Source: Opisthorchis felineus (taxonomy: Eukaryota; Platyhelminthes; Trematoda; Opisthorchiida; Opisthorchiidae). Taken from it: a DNA stretch of 64,000 nucleotides. The stretch covers positions 345,698 to 409,697 of the forward strand of contig SJOL01001501.1 in NCBI GenBank assembly GCA_004794785.1, in the 5' to 3' direction. Every line of letters starts with the position of its first letter. Position 1 is the first letter of the stretch. Below, piece by piece: positions 1 through 12,899 of the stretch. Below the pieces are notes generated by a model, which worked only from the letters and a program-made list of their open reading frames with translations, had not been told where the DNA came from and did not search any database. The position numbers and the translations under genes are program-made.

Positions 1-1599
1 GCTGAACCGTTTTTGCTAGACAGGTTTTGGGCTCATGCTGCCAGCAGAACGAGCTCAAGGTGCTGGAAACGTTCTTTGATTATATATGACAGAGCAATTT
101 TACAGGGCGTACAACATTATGGATCACACAAATCCTACATTTTCTACTCGCTAGGTCCAAATTATTTAACTTCCCATTGCCCCCTGGATAAGGGAACTTA
201 TTTATTCGTGAAGTTCACTAAATACTTTTACCTCGTACGTTACCACAGGAAGTCTTCAATCGAATTATTTTGAAGACACGACAACGACACATTATGCAAG
301 TCTGTTGGTACTATCGAGGCCTTTTTAGTGGTTGTCATTTTACCTGACGGAACCAGCTGTTATTCAGCACTCAGAGCACTTCCGCCGGAATCACTAACTC
401 TTCTTCCATGATAAGGCACAAGTGCACGTGAAAATTAATGCGACTAGAAAATAGGGTTGCATACAAGGTTTGCTATTGTCTGACAGTTTGCATCATCAGG
501 CTCCTGGTTTGAATTTTCTTTGTTTCATTGTTTTTTTCCATGGTATCTTTTCTGTATTATGTAATCGTCGCACGTTCTTATATTCCACAATGTTTTATTT
601 TATCGCACAGTATTTTATATATTCTTATTCCAGGGTGCTGAGGTAACAGGACGTTTCATTCATTTATGACCATCGTTGTATAGGCCAAACCAACGATCGG
701 ATGACCAAAGCTAGCCATATGTATATGCCTTAGGTTCGCCGTTTTTGTAACGGTGTTTATCGTGCCCCTCAGTGTGAACTCTCACACATGATCTGACAAT
801 CATAGGCCATCATTTGAACAAGTGGTTGCCCATGGAACTGCCGCCATCTATTCATTCTCCGGTCTCGTTTCTTTGAGTTTAAACTGGGAATTCATCAACC
901 AGCCGGGAATAAACGCGGCTTCATATGTGATGCGACGCGAATCGAAAAACGGATATGAACGCTCTACTGGAATTCATGGACCTTGTCCCTTGGTGCCTGT
1001 TAGCGAAATCCTTAAAGAGTGCGTGTGTATCGAGAACAGCTACGGGTGTGGGAGCAAGGAGTTACAGAAAAATGGGTAGATAAACGGTGTGGTACTTATG
1101 AGATTATTATCCTGAGTCAATTTCATTTCGCGCCTCTACAAAACGAAAACCTTTCTACAGAGGGACCGGAATCTTTCTGTCGTAATGGTAAAATTCACAA
1201 ACACGAAAATAAGGTACGAAAATATCCTTCCGTTTGAAAGAACGGAAGAATACAAGAATACATATTCATCCTAAGTTCTAGGATCCGGTTGAACTATTCA
1301 CTAAGCAATAAATTGTGGGTTTCCCGAAAGTAGCAGTCTGAAGACGTAAGCTGAGGTGCATTCAAGGCTTTCATTGTGTCAAGAACCCAATGCCATAAAG
1401 CCGAGCCAGCCAGTCTCATTCATTTTCTAACGAAATTTGTTTCAAGTTGGAGGAGAAAACAGGTTGTCTCAAAACTCACAACTCAGATTCAAACAAACTT
1501 TGTAACAGAAGTTGAATAATTGTGGAACCTATCCATGATGGCAGCGGAAGGGTGGCAAAAACGACGAAGGCTTTGTTCAAAGACAGTTTGTGGGTTCCG
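1..1599. other. no recognised feature
   Basis: I see only short chance reading frames on both strands. No transposon block, tRNA-like head or tandem repeat was found. Confidence 0.5.
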
Positions 1600-1875
1600 G
1601 GAAAGCAACCATGTGATCCGACGGTGGAAATATTCTTCTTAAACAGTCAGTTTTCAACATACATTATTATGTCCATCGATGTCTGTATCCTTCTTGGGTT
1701 AAGCCAAACTACGTTCGTTAGCCCTCGGGTCAAAAGTGACACAGCAGCTCATCGGTTTGTTATGTTACGGTCATCAGATCCAGTCGACTATGGTTTTCCG
1801 GCAACCGCTCCTACTTCTGTGGATAAAGTGATATTTCAGTCAACTAGAACCCATAGTCGTTACATCTATAAGTAA
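1600..1875 (+). mobile_element. RTE-like LINE fragment: start of the endonuclease domain
   Basis: A plus-strand frame that runs open to the stop at 1873-1875 reads like the N-terminal part of the apurinic-type endonuclease of fluke RTE-like retrotransposons. In the family this enzyme nicks the target DNA for reverse transcription. SIDVC at 1672-1686 corresponds to the conserved IDVC(C) strand. It is followed at the expected distance by HRFVMLRSSDPVDYGFPA, which fits the family block RF-LRVSGDP-A---G-AG. What should come next (GVGVALS and the catalytic core) is not legible. No start codon or promoter is implied; the frame is just a surviving stretch. The call rests on two spaced blocks recalled from memory and could be chance. 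The copy at 38.9 kb shows the same two blocks more clearly. Confidence 0.4.
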
Positions 1876-4699
1876 AAACATGGCAAGAACAGCGTTCGTC
1901 CGCTGAATCTAGAAAACCTCATTTTAATAGCGGAATGTGAAATCTACCTTGTCTACCGTTTTTTTTGAAATTCAGACATGAGTAGAAAGACACTTAGGTA
2001 GCTCAAATCAAATCCATGCCGATTTTGTTTTAGAATGTGCGAATAGAACACGATCATCTGCAAAATGCAGCATAAGTATATTCAGATTATTTGACATGCC
2101 CTTTGCTAGGAAGAGTTTCGATTTGGATGCAAGGGCATCTGACTGATACTGAATAGTTAAACAGTGCCTTCATACAGAAGTTAAATATATAAGAGCATAA
2201 ATGAAGGTGACTCCGTGACGAGGCATCAATTAATCCTCGTTTCAATACTGTGAAAAGCGGACGGACCCACAGCCCAAGAACTTGGACTTTCATTGGGGAA
2301 CAAAGAGATGTAACAAGGTTTGTGTTATGTGGATTAATCCGAATTTAAAGGAACAATTCATCATGCTTGACTGCTCACCGAAGGATGTTGGGGTGTCATC
2401 AAAGAGCCTTAGGGTTCCCTTGTGTTCGTGTACTCTGAAAGTCACATTATTGTTCCTTCATCCCATCCTGAATCCACAGTGTTGTTCCGGGACGACTTCA
2501 CACGTACGTTTTCAGCTGATTCGCTATTAGACCATTCAGAATCTACCTGGTAGTACGAAGCAGGCTGATTACACTTATTACTTCCCCCCTTGAATAAGGT
2601 ACATTTTGTAGTCTGTTTATAGTCCAGCGAAACCCCTTCAGATTCTGATTTTCAATGCAGTACACGAAGATTTCCACCGCATGGTCTTTTAAGACTAACA
2701 GTTCGGTAGGCAAACTTTCAATTCCATTCTTCATTTGGTAAATAGCTGTCTGTAGTTACTCATCCAACGTTAAAGGATTCTTCATTGGTTTCTATTGTGT
2801 ACGTTATAAGGCTGGATTCACTTGTTCCCCTTTGACTTCCTAGCACGCGGTCTACTATTGGGGACCTGGATATCATCTATTTACTTACTACTTATTTCAG
2901 TTTAATGAGTTATTGGCCGGCACAGATGTCTTAAATTAGTCACGGTCTTTAGATTATATGTCTATAGATCATCGAAAGTGCTTAACGGAACTGTTTCTTA
3001 ACACCGCTTTCTGTATGCTATTAAATTGTATCTTTTCCCCGTATGCACTAGCTAACGTATGCACGATTGGGTGTCCAGTTGGTAAATTATTCCCCGGCAA
3101 AAGATTTTTAGCAAGATATTCTGACAAATGCCACATTCCTGTGCGCAGTAATGGAAAAAACGATAATGTCATCTTTGTCAAACCAGTATTTACCGCGGTT
3201 TTTTTCGGCGCAAATATCTCCAGTACAGTCTCTGACACACGTAATCTTCACAGATCATTCTTATCCCATCGAGAACGGTACAGTTTTTTCCTTGCTTCCT
3301 TCTCTAAGTGTCTCTTGAAATTTTGCACCTGACGGGTGCTCTACAACATCCAGCTCCATAGGTTAATATTTTGTACTGCGATAGACCGGTGACGAGTGCC
3401 TTGACTTATGCAAAAGAACCATTCGTTTTACACTCAGCACCGAGCACTGCTTTCGCTAGGAGGATATTTTTGATATTCTAATGCCTAAAAATGAAATCCC
3501 AGTGTCCACTTCTTCAGTGGATGCATGTGACTTGTGTTTTCGTGACTACTGGTTAATTTCGGAGTGTCACATTTACAGAATAGTGCAGCCTGCTGGTCCA
3601 AATTCAAAGGCTTCCAGTGTCTTTCCCAAGTTACTGGGTCATGTGACACTCAACCACTGAGGTCCGTCAATAGGAAATGATGATCAAAGTAGATTGCTGG
3701 TTAGGTGTTTTTGCACAGACAAGTGGAGAACTTGACGGCATCCTTTCCGGAATGAGATATCGCGGGCGAAAACTCTCACTAGCAACATGTTGCAAAATGA
3801 TGTATTGCGCTTTGGCTTTGAATTATCATCTTTCGAGGACCAGTGTACTATTCCGACATCACTTGACTAGGTTACTGGAACCGGTGCATCTGACTCTATG
3901 TTCCTGTAAGCTATCCTTTAATGGACTGGTCCAAAAGTGGTGGGTCGGGCCACAATTGTACACTCTGGCACAATATCGGAAACACTTGCAATCCAACGTT
4001 CAAATATTCCATCATGTCATTTGCTTATAAAGTTGCCATGTTCCGGGTCGCTAAACAGTGATCGGTAGCTTTTTCTTGTGGGCATCTTTTAAAAGTCATC
4101 GATCAAAATGTTCTACTCAGTTAGGTGCCCAAGACTGCCCAAAAGGCACAAAGCGTAATGCATGCAGGTCTCGCCTCCAGTGCTGCTGTGCATGCTGAGA
4201 AGCATGCTTTGAGAGGCGCAGGTTGCCCGAATTTCAGCAAAAAGCTTCCATATTAAACAAAAAAGGGAATACCGATGGCCTGAAATAAAATGCATTAACT
4301 TCTAGGACACCTGGAAATCCGTGCGGGATGCAGGAATAGAATAGGAAAAATTGAGAAGTTTCAGGCAAATATTCGCTCATGCTATAAGGATCCTAGCTTT
4401 GTAGCTGAAAATGCAGCGGTACCTTGCTGACACGGTGGTATGTGTTGATCAATGGCTGGACAGAAGAGAACACCAATGTGTGTTCAAGCTAGTGCAAACG
4501 ACTTGGTATGGAATGCAGGTGACAGTTGCATCCTTCTCTGGGATATTGCTTCTCAAACGTAAACACTTTTGTCCGCTCCCTCGATATTTGCGCTGTATTT
4601 TGCGGCTATGGATTCACAACCTGTCGGATCGGAGTCGAAGCTACATCACTAGCTAAATTAAACTCCACTTCAGATAAAACTCAGAAATTGTCATATTGT
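1876..4699. other. no recognised feature
   Basis: Frames of 117-124 codons occur at 2958-3332 and 3677-4030 (plus), but neither resembles a protein family I know and both overlap frames on other strands. I treat them as chance. Confidence 0.5.
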
Positions 4700-4865
4700 T
4701 TTTTTTGACATGCGATCAAGGTAGATCAAGGTGACTGGTGGTGAACGGCCGAAATTACTCACAGCTAGCCGGTCAATGACCCTAGAGGCGTATCTGACAA
4801 ATACCAGGCTGTGGGCTTTGAATCTAACCGGGGGAAAACCTTTTGGCTGTTTGCAGCTAGATCTA
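4700..4865 (+). repeat. dispersed repeat family D, copy 1
   Basis: The core at 4793-4817 (begins TCTGACAAATACCAGGCTG) matches 23785-23809 at 22 of 25 positions. All three differences are transitions, as expected from decay of two copies of one repeat. In both copies the core is followed by a TTGAATC- or GGTTCAAG-like stretch that could be a degraded RNA polymerase III B box. Boundaries are guesses. It may be a tRNA-derived SINE or the untranslated tail of a LINE. Confidence 0.45.
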
Positions 4866-6560
4866 AATATTCTGCTCAAATTTTCAATCTAAAACGTTCG
4901 TAATATTTGCAAAACTTTCTTCTCATTCTTTGCTGCTTTATAGCGGAAGACCAAACTAAAAAATAGTCATAATAATGATGTTAATTATGCCCGCAAGGTG
5001 CACCGTGATTGGCCCATATAACGAGCAACATGACCTCCTTATATGTCCCTCTCGGGTTTTATCCTTCGTGGTTTTCATGAGGAGCACATATACTGGAGAT
5101 GACCCGAATAGAGCCAATGACTTATCTTCACTGATCCGATGCCTATTTGCTTGGTAGCCTAAGGATACAATGGAGCAAACTTGGGAGGCAATCGCAGATA
5201 AACTAATTCACTGATGTGCCCATATGAGCAGATAATTTGAAAAATACACATTAACGTGGCTTGTCAATTCAGTTTGTTTGGTGTTATCTGGTATGATGGA
5301 AACTTTGTCTCACTAGAGACAGGGGCTTTACTGAATCTTCAAACCAGCATGTGACTGAATGGCTCACCGTTGAAAAGAAGGCTTGCGTTTTTACAAATTT
5401 GTTGAATGCAACAAGTCTAAGGCTTCGAAATTCCTTTTTTTCCGAAACTTGGTCTCAAAATTCCCTGCTTTCAGACATTTATGAGGAGTTCGGTTTTCCC
5501 TGAACAAATATGTCTGACTGCGTCATAGGGACACTGGGTCAACTCCTTCTTGACACTGAATGGGAGGGGAAACTGAAGCATATGGTGCTTATGTTTATGC
5601 ATTTGAGTCGGTGAACCATCAAGAAAGAGTGTTTGGCTTTCTTCTTTGGAATCACAGGTCGATATAAGAGCTGAATGTTCCTTGTTAAAGGTAGACGAGG
5701 AGGACCTGGGGGGAGGAATACATGTGATATGTTTGGTAGAAAAGCCAGTTTGCAATCTGCATCGATTAAGTGATTCTCGACAGTTTCGGACCAGGTATAA
5801 AACCATGTGTTCATTAACTGCCACACTAAAGAGGAAATGAATGCAACGTGAAATTATTTTATTCCACCCAGCTGGGATAAGGAAAAAAAAATTTGATCTG
5901 CTTTCTGCCAGTTGCGTCACATGTATGTTGCGCAGTCCTTCATGGATATACCGTAAAAAAACATGAGAAACATCAAGGAAGTGTATTTTCCCGGCTGAAG
6001 TTTCAACATCACGAACTCGATCAATAAAGTCGAAAGTTATTCTCCTTCTGCATACAGAAATTGAAAACCTGATAGGCTGTTATTTTGCATTTGCGACATA
6101 ACGAATCGCACTCGGTTAGGAGTGGAAGCACAGGTTTACCTTACTTGTAGGAACGCGGAGAAGCCACATATCTCACAGGCATAAACTGTTCCCATGTGTG
6201 CATACCTTTGAGGCCGTTTACCCTCATTCTTTTACACGCTTTGTCAGTTAAAAATATGCTAAAAATATGTGCCATGGCATATTGGTCTGTTTCATTATCA
6301 CAGTTGGCCGACGTATAACCTCTAGATCAAGCACAGTGTAGGTTTGAAAGCTCTCTGCACACGCTTATGAATTGATTTGATATGTGACATGCAGTCATTC
6401 AGTACCTGCGTGCGCAGACACGAAGTTAATCCGATCCACATAGTGTTACTTGGGGTTTGTGTGTTCGCATAGCGAGGCTGTTGCGCAACCTAACCTCTGT
6501 CCTGATAACCGTTTTTCGGACAATGTACAAACCACACCTTTTTGAGATGCACTGCTGCTT
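4866..6560. other. no recognised feature
   Basis: Contains the longest open frame of the window (149 codons, minus, 5471-5920). It has no recognisable domain, and a 64-codon frame overlaps it on the other strand. No repeat family recognised. Confidence 0.5.
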
Positions 6561-6725
6561 ATTCGGAATGACTTTTGTGTGTTCTGTAAGGGAAATGTCA
6601 CCTTAGTTGTGAAAGGAATTTTAGACTGCATTGGTAGCAGGGAGAGTGAAGAACATCGTTTCCTGCTTTGGAAAACAAACCTACCAATTGTCGAACGGAG
6701 CGCAATTAGACCGTTGCATAAACGT
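6561..6725 (+). mobile_element. possible RTE-like RT tail fragment
   Basis: In the plus frame read from 6579, the peptide GNVTLVVKGIL aligns with the RDVSLAVKGRIYN block that follows the palm in fluke RTE-like reverse transcriptases. About 15 residues later LLWKTNLPIVERSAIRPL lines up with LLY-CETWPLRVED-RRL. The intervening residues do not match, and the next expected block (VFDHRCL) is missing. This is one of the weaker LINE calls. It could be chance, although both blocks occur in the right order and in one frame. Confidence 0.3.
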
Positions 6726-9700
6726 GACTCCAATTTGGGGTCTAATTTTCCATGCCATCAGATGCATGACTGCCTCGAAACTGAAAAAGAAAACAGAAAA
6801 CTGTCTTCCGTTTGTAAGCGCTGAAAGATGTGTGCTTCAGACCTTCCTGGGATTTACGACAGGATACCCTTGGTAGCCGTTCGCTCGCAATTTTTCCCCT
6901 AGACTTCTTGTTACATTTGGTCCGAATCGCATATTCTGTTTGCCCTATAGGACGAAGTTCATACCACCCCACACTTGTAAATTATCCGGGTGAGGCTAGT
7001 AAACTGTGACTCCTAAAAACCCCGTGTGTTTCTTCGCTAAGTGCGGTAAGTTTACATGTGAATTCGCCTAAGCAGTGCAAACTACCATCCGATTCAAGTT
7101 CACTCGTCACACACAAGTTAGGATGGGTGGTACATGTTTCTTAGTTGAGCACACGCATCGAAGCGGTTTCCTGCACTTCTACTTCATATTAAACAGGACA
7201 TCTCAAAATGAACTGAAATGGTCATTAAGAGCAAAACCATACGCCATCAACAAGACCCCAATAAACTGACACTCTGTAGCTCTCAGCGATGTATTTAAGC
7301 CCGATACTTCATGCAAAATATTTGCTAGTGCTGGACTTAAGGGGATGAAAGTGGCGACATCATCCATTTGTCCATAAGTTTTACCACCAGCTTCAAGCCT
7401 TATTTAGTGTAAAACGTGAAGTATACCCTTTTGTTTTGGCCCACAGGGGAGTCCCAATGTAAGGTACTGGATAATGATAAGATCATACATGAGACGGGCA
7501 GTCTCTTAGATGGGCGAGTGATAAATAGTTAATCACGGTCAAGCTAGTTTTTCCCTTCAAAGGAGTGCCTTAACATTGCAAAGACGAAGAACTTCATAGG
7601 GCGCCAAACATTTTCACCACACAGTAGGTGACTATGTAGCATGCGGAGCCGGTATGCATAATATTCGTCTTGTAGTTAGCTTGGAACTTTTTGCTTCCCT
7701 AAAATGACAGTTCCTAGAGGTTCCAGCTGACGATATCCCGCTTTTGAGTTGTCAAATTTGGACTGTATAGTTCGAACATTTTCCAAACGTTCGTTCCCGT
7801 GTAGTGTGGATCACCCAGGGACAATCTCCGGTTTACCATTTTACGTAAAAGGTGGAATTATTTTCGTATTTTCCGATAAACCCTCCTACTTCATAAATAC
7901 TACACCCGATCAATCATCGAGCTGAGGAAAAAACTATATTGTTATTTTACGTTAGTTCTTTCAGCGTTTAAAGCTGTACTCACTTCCGGGAAAAGCGTGC
8001 ATTATTCTATGATGTTGGGACAAGATATTCGAGCTTATCGTCCGTACGTTACATGTTGAAGGATGTTTCCGTTCTTTATGGTACTTGGCATTCATGTTCT
8101 AAGCTCGCCAAGCAGGAGGGCACAAGCAATGTCAGCAGATTTCAATATGTGTCCTCAGCCGTTCAAAGTGAGAAGGAATGAAGTTACCCACTGTTTTAAA
8201 TATATTGCCTATATTTGTACACCCATTGTGTTGCTCTGGCCACCCGCTAAAAGATGAAATTTGACATTCTTCTACTGCAACAATCCCAGGCTCCCGTTAG
8301 AGTCGACTATACTACTAAGCTTTTCGCGCGCTACTTTGTCCGATTTACAATGATATTTTCCGTTTGATCCTCATTCTTTGAAAACGTTTTAGTGGTGATT
8401 AGTAATATGAAGATTTTTCATCATTTCAGATGAGCATACACCAAAAACGTACGCCACTCACAGGCAAATCCGATCTGAGTATCACCAGTACCAGTATTAC
8501 TAAACCATATATTTGTAAAAATAAGCCTGAAATTGAAGGCAGCTTTTGGTCGGCTATTTTTAGCGGTAGCATCAGAAAATTTGATTATGAAAAATGACTT
8601 TGTAAAAGTGTCATCCAAATACAAATAGTTGTTGTTCCACATGTACGTATTCAATTCATTTCAAAATTTGTACTGCCTTGTTCACACGCAACATGATTGC
8701 TAGCGTGCCATTCTATCTTGATATAACAAAAGCCTAAAAATTGGTGGTGACAATGAAAAAACCGGTCCTGAAATACCTGTAATCATTTGGCTTGACCCGT
8801 GCTTTTCTTGGTTAATTTTCCGCAGAACACCGAATGACATCTAGCCGCTTGATCACGATCACTATTGGACCATCCGTTTGGTCTGCTTGCCAAATAAATA
8901 TGCTATTATTAGTATCATTCATTTATTTGAAAGGGTGATGGGAAGCAAACTACAGCAGACATTGTTCATGACGGAGGCAGGAAATAACTTAAAAAACGGA
9001 GAGCAGTCAAAGGTGAGCTTGCGAATGATACTACCCTGCAAATAAAGACTGGTTGTTTTGGGAAGGGTACAAAAATGCGAGTGAATATGAACGTGCAACT
9101 TGTAATGCTATTCAAGGCGCACAAGGTGGTAGTACAGTCTGGACTAAAGAAGTGGACAAATAGTGCTGACCACATAAGCGGAAATGAGAAAAACGCTGAC
9201 AACAGTGATCAGTCAACGACGTGCATAGATACAAATATGAATGTCACTATATCCTCGAAATATCTCAGGCCCATAGCGATACCGATGAAAAAGAACTTAC
9301 ATCCACGATGAGAAATGATGCTTGATTTGTGGATCAAATTATTCACTTCACTGTCTATGGCATGCACAGCTGGCAAAATAGCAACAAGAAATTTATGAGT
9401 GCTATTATTCAACCTTGACTCATTCTGCTCAACACTATGCTAAAGACATCACCCCCGACATGTGCTGTATGAAAACGAGCACGGTTGGGGTACTTAAATA
9501 TATCGATGGATTTGTTCGTATGCTCTTAAAACATAGTGCTTCAAACAACGGAGAAGTTTTCTAATTCCCAAAACAATATGATTACAGTCACCTCCAATCA
9601 CTGTTCGATCACTGGGTCACGAAATACGTAGTAAGCAATCCGAGTGGCCTTCCGTCATTATTATGCCAGACTTTTCATCAACTTCACTTCAGCTAGTTAA

Positions 9701-10690
9701 ATTGAATATCGCCAATGGGACCAAACAGAACATTTGAAAATACAGGCTACCATTCCGTAAAATTCGAATATTGCCAACTGTCGCAAAACGTGACGGTTAA
9801 CACTGTCTTTTAGTCTGACAACCGGCATGGTCACCGTCTCTTCTCTTATGTTCATGGATTGGGCTTTCATGGGCGAATGGACACCCCTGAAAGTAGTTCA
9901 GAACAGGGAATATGTGACCACGTTGTGCATCCTGGAACGCATAGAGAGCATCTTCCGCATATGCACGTTCAGCTTATCTTAAGAAACTTCGGATTCCAAG
10001 GACTTCATGTCGTTCGGTCTTGTGGATTCACTTAGTTTGGCAACCATCCGAGAAATGTGGGTAGCCGCTGAGCGATCGTTCAAAATTTTGTTGTGTTTAT
10101 CTCGGAATTGATAAGACTAAACGAATATGTAACATCAGTTTAGGAGGTTCTTCTTTGATGGGGCTTTGGAAATGGGGCTTTGGAGGGACACCTTTCCATT
10201 CAGTAAGTATCATTACCATCTTCTGTCAGTAGTTTTAGACCCACTTTCCTGTATAAAACTAGAGAGTGCCTAAATAGATTATGGTGTTGCTGATAAACTG
10301 GTGGGTGTGAATATATCGGTATTGCGAAGTAATTTAACTGAAGTTACGGTAGACAACCTTTGGATAATAATTACTTATTGCTTAAGTAAATGGGAGGGAC
10401 ATTCACACAGAAGCTCTCTGAGTTTTGGCGTATCCTATTGAGTGAACCCTACGGCCAGCATCCTTTCCTATAATCTACCCGATCAAAATCCGACCCACGG
10501 CAGCAACACAATTTAGTCGACAATCCACATGTTTTTGAGGAGAGAGAGAACTTACCCTTAGAATTCCCCTATGGGAGTACCCCGTTCCAGCATAATAGTG
10601 GTGGATAGCAGCACGCTCACAGACGGAAGGTAAGCAACACAGGTAGAAGAATGTGCGTAACATAAAAGCAGAAAACGTTCCGTGAGAAAG
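6726..10690. other. no recognised gene; one tiny tandem duplication
   Basis: About 4 kb of unrecognised sequence. Apart from the 14-base duplication at 10158 I found no repeats, no RT-like blocks and no convincing frames. Confidence 0.5.
10158..10185. repeat. 14-bp direct duplication
   Basis: Two adjacent copies of ATGGGGCTTTGGAA/G, differing only at the last base. This is a typical replication-slippage duplication with no functional implication. Confidence 0.9.
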
Positions 10691-10700
10691 AGTATCATCA

Positions 10701-11003
10701 CTAATTGGAATAACTGAGCCAAATCACCCCAAAAATGCGTGTTAAAGTTTGATGTGGAATCACGCAACCACAGATCAGCAAATGAAACAACAGGCTGTTT
10801 ACTCTACTGTTCAAGGCACAAAAATCCAAAACAGTTGTGATTCGTAGATCAGAATCATGGCGCCCTTCAAACTGGTGAGGTTTGGTGGCCATTGTCAAGA
10901 CCGCAAACTCAAGTTGCATGAAACCATTATACGCAGGAAGTCTAAGCATTGAACACGTATTAGTCCATGACTGTGACCTTAGTAAACCAAGATCCGACAA
11001 CAA
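10701..11003 (-). mobile_element. RTE-type LINE endonuclease fragment
   Basis: This 100-codon minus frame ends like the C-terminal half of the endonuclease of classical RTE elements (the SR2/BovB-like group). GRHDSDLRITTVLDFCALN corresponds to GRHGLGERN-NG-RL-DFCALN. VNSLLFH follows where the family has I-NTLFHH, and ICGCVIPHQT sits where IHKATWVSPDHQT is expected. VLDFCALN is encoded by 10810-10833 read on the minus strand. The GD-NA catalytic block upstream is not recognisable. The frame lacks any sign of selection and is a fossil. This group differs from the family at 38.9 kb, so at least two RTE lineages contributed to the window. Confidence 0.45.
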
Positions 11004-12290
11004 ACTGAACCAATGGAGAAAATTAGTTACCTTAATATGAAATGATTAGCGCCTCCTGAACCAAAATATCAAAGTCACAGTCCATAGCATATAGGACTGA
11101 GGGAATAGCTAGAGGACATTCATCAGCACCACAAAACAATTCCGTGTGTCTCCATGTCTAGCGCTGCAAGTGCCACCATCGCAGATTTCTTTGAAGGGTG
11201 TGGCCATAATTATGGAATGCCAAACAATTTGCTTGGAAGAACGCACCCAAGGTAGAAGTCCGGAAAAATCGTTGTACTTCCATAAAACTGTATCTACAAA
11301 CTGCTAATTATTAAGTTGGCTCTAATTTTCAGACACTTATTCTGGTGCTGTTTTCACAAGCTTCAAATATGTTTGACAATTTGTGCAACGACATTCTCAA
11401 ATCTACTAGTGGCAAGTCTCCGTAAGACAAAAAAATGTAGCGTTGTGCAACATTGGCGAAAAAACTCCGCGAACCGCTTGAGAAATGGAAAGAGATAAAT
11501 TATTCCCAATGCTCGCCTAAATTATCGTGTTTTTTTAGGCTCCACGCTCGTTGTGCTGGCGCCCGAACAAAATTCTCATGATGTACCTTTTTGTGGAGCT
11601 GCACAGTTAGTTGGAAATTTTCACTCTTCTATCGTGAGGCTCAGCTGAATCTATCGCGCATGGTACACTCCCACCGGAATCGCTGCACAGCGACAGCCTC
11701 GTATCCCGGCTGGAACAATGTTCAAGATATCAAACTATGTTTGCTTTTTATGAATCTAATAAAATGGACGGGTTTACATGAAGCTTATGGGTTTTTTCGT
11801 ATCAAGCATACCTTGTTTTACAAGATTTAATCAGGTAAACTTAAATCAGTAATTAAAGTTTGGGATAGCACTCACGGAAAGCCACACAAAAATATCGATG
11901 ACACAAAGTACATGCTTGCTAACAGTCTGATCAATAACGCCGTCTTGGGCTTTAGTTCAGTAGTATCTTTTTGCGTTTGTTTAAGTTTATTTGTAGCACT
12001 GTGGATTACAAACCGGTTACACCAGATAAGTGACCGTGTTTTATCTGTGTTCTAGTCAGCGTGGCTTACTGTCGATTATAAAGTGTGCGCTGAGCTGCAC
12101 GTCCTTGTAACCTACACACGTTCCCCAAACTGTCTCACCGCAGTACACCATATTGTGCGTATTTTGCCTGTGTGTAGAAATACCTGCTAGAAGTTTATCA
12201 AACACTCTGATATTTCGATCCCCTTTCACTGAATTTCGGGACATATGTACCGTCGAAATCAAATATGCATAGGCCTACCGGTGGTGTACG
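11004..12290. other. no recognised feature
   Basis: Poly-T runs and AT-rich stretches only. A weak hint of the RT motif B region just before 12290 is too degraded to call. Confidence 0.45.
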
Positions 12291-12625
12291 GTTTCACACG
12301 TGGGAAATCGCCCTCTGCCAACTGAAAACCCACCCTCATATGCCGATACTGTTGTTAATTCTTTGAAAACTAAATCAGACACTGTGCGCCATAACGGTAT
12401 GGTTGTCCTGTTAAACACAGGCGGAATGAGGCCTGTTGCTTGGTTTCGCCACGATTGTAATACTAACTCTGTTCTAAAGATTGTTATGCTCAAGAAATTT
12501 GGAAACCTTGTTGGATTCATCAGTGTTATCAGAGCATTGCTGTTGCGGATGAAGCTGCATTCATATGGTGCCGATTTCTGAGGTTTGACACAACATATTC
12601 TGAACTACCAGAGTAATCGTCGTTA
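12291..12625 (+). mobile_element. RTE-like LINE fragment: end of the RT palm
   Basis: The plus frame from 12300 contains PPSYADTVVN where the RT active-site motif LEYADDIVL is expected; the second aspartate is replaced by threonine. VRHNGM then matches the RRYGM block. A tryptophan follows at the family distance, and KKFGNLVGFIS matches EKFVYLGSCIS with equal internal spacing. After a frameshift, ADEAAFIWCRF fits KARAAF-NLRHLWRRR. Distances between blocks agree with the family apart from a loss of about ten residues after the YAD motif. Downstream, a frame at 12714-12899 may hold the much decayed next segment (RCILSGQW for RCLRSIA-W). It is non-functional. Confidence comes from spacing rather than identity. 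Confidence 0.45.
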
Positions 12626-12671
12626 CCGAATGTACCTACGGATACCAGTGACAGAATTTCAAATGCTCCTC

Positions 12672-12693
12672 TGACATTGCTGTGACATTGCTG
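12672..12693. repeat. 11-bp perfect tandem duplication
   Basis: TGACATTGCTG occurs twice without a gap. Slippage is the likely cause. Confidence 0.9.
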
Positions 12694-12899
12694 TTTTATA
12701 ATGTCATCAACGCGTGGTTCAACTCAAAATAACTATCAATCTTTTGACATTACATAAAGCATTTACCTGTGAAATACAGCGAGCCGACGGAAGCACAAAA
12801 TCACAACATGGAGTCGGCCGCATAACCACATTCAGGTGTATTCTTTCTGGCCAGTGGATCATTGTGTGTAATATCAACATCAAGTGCATCACACACTGA

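Noticed and set aside
4190..4207. GCATGC...GCATGC pair that could form a hairpin
   Set aside because: Each unit is itself a 6-base palindrome and the stem is only six pairs. No functional context.
5471..5920. Longest open frame, 149 codons on the minus strand
   Set aside because: No domain, no recognisable family, and overlapping frames in other phases. A frame of this length is expected by chance in 64 kb.
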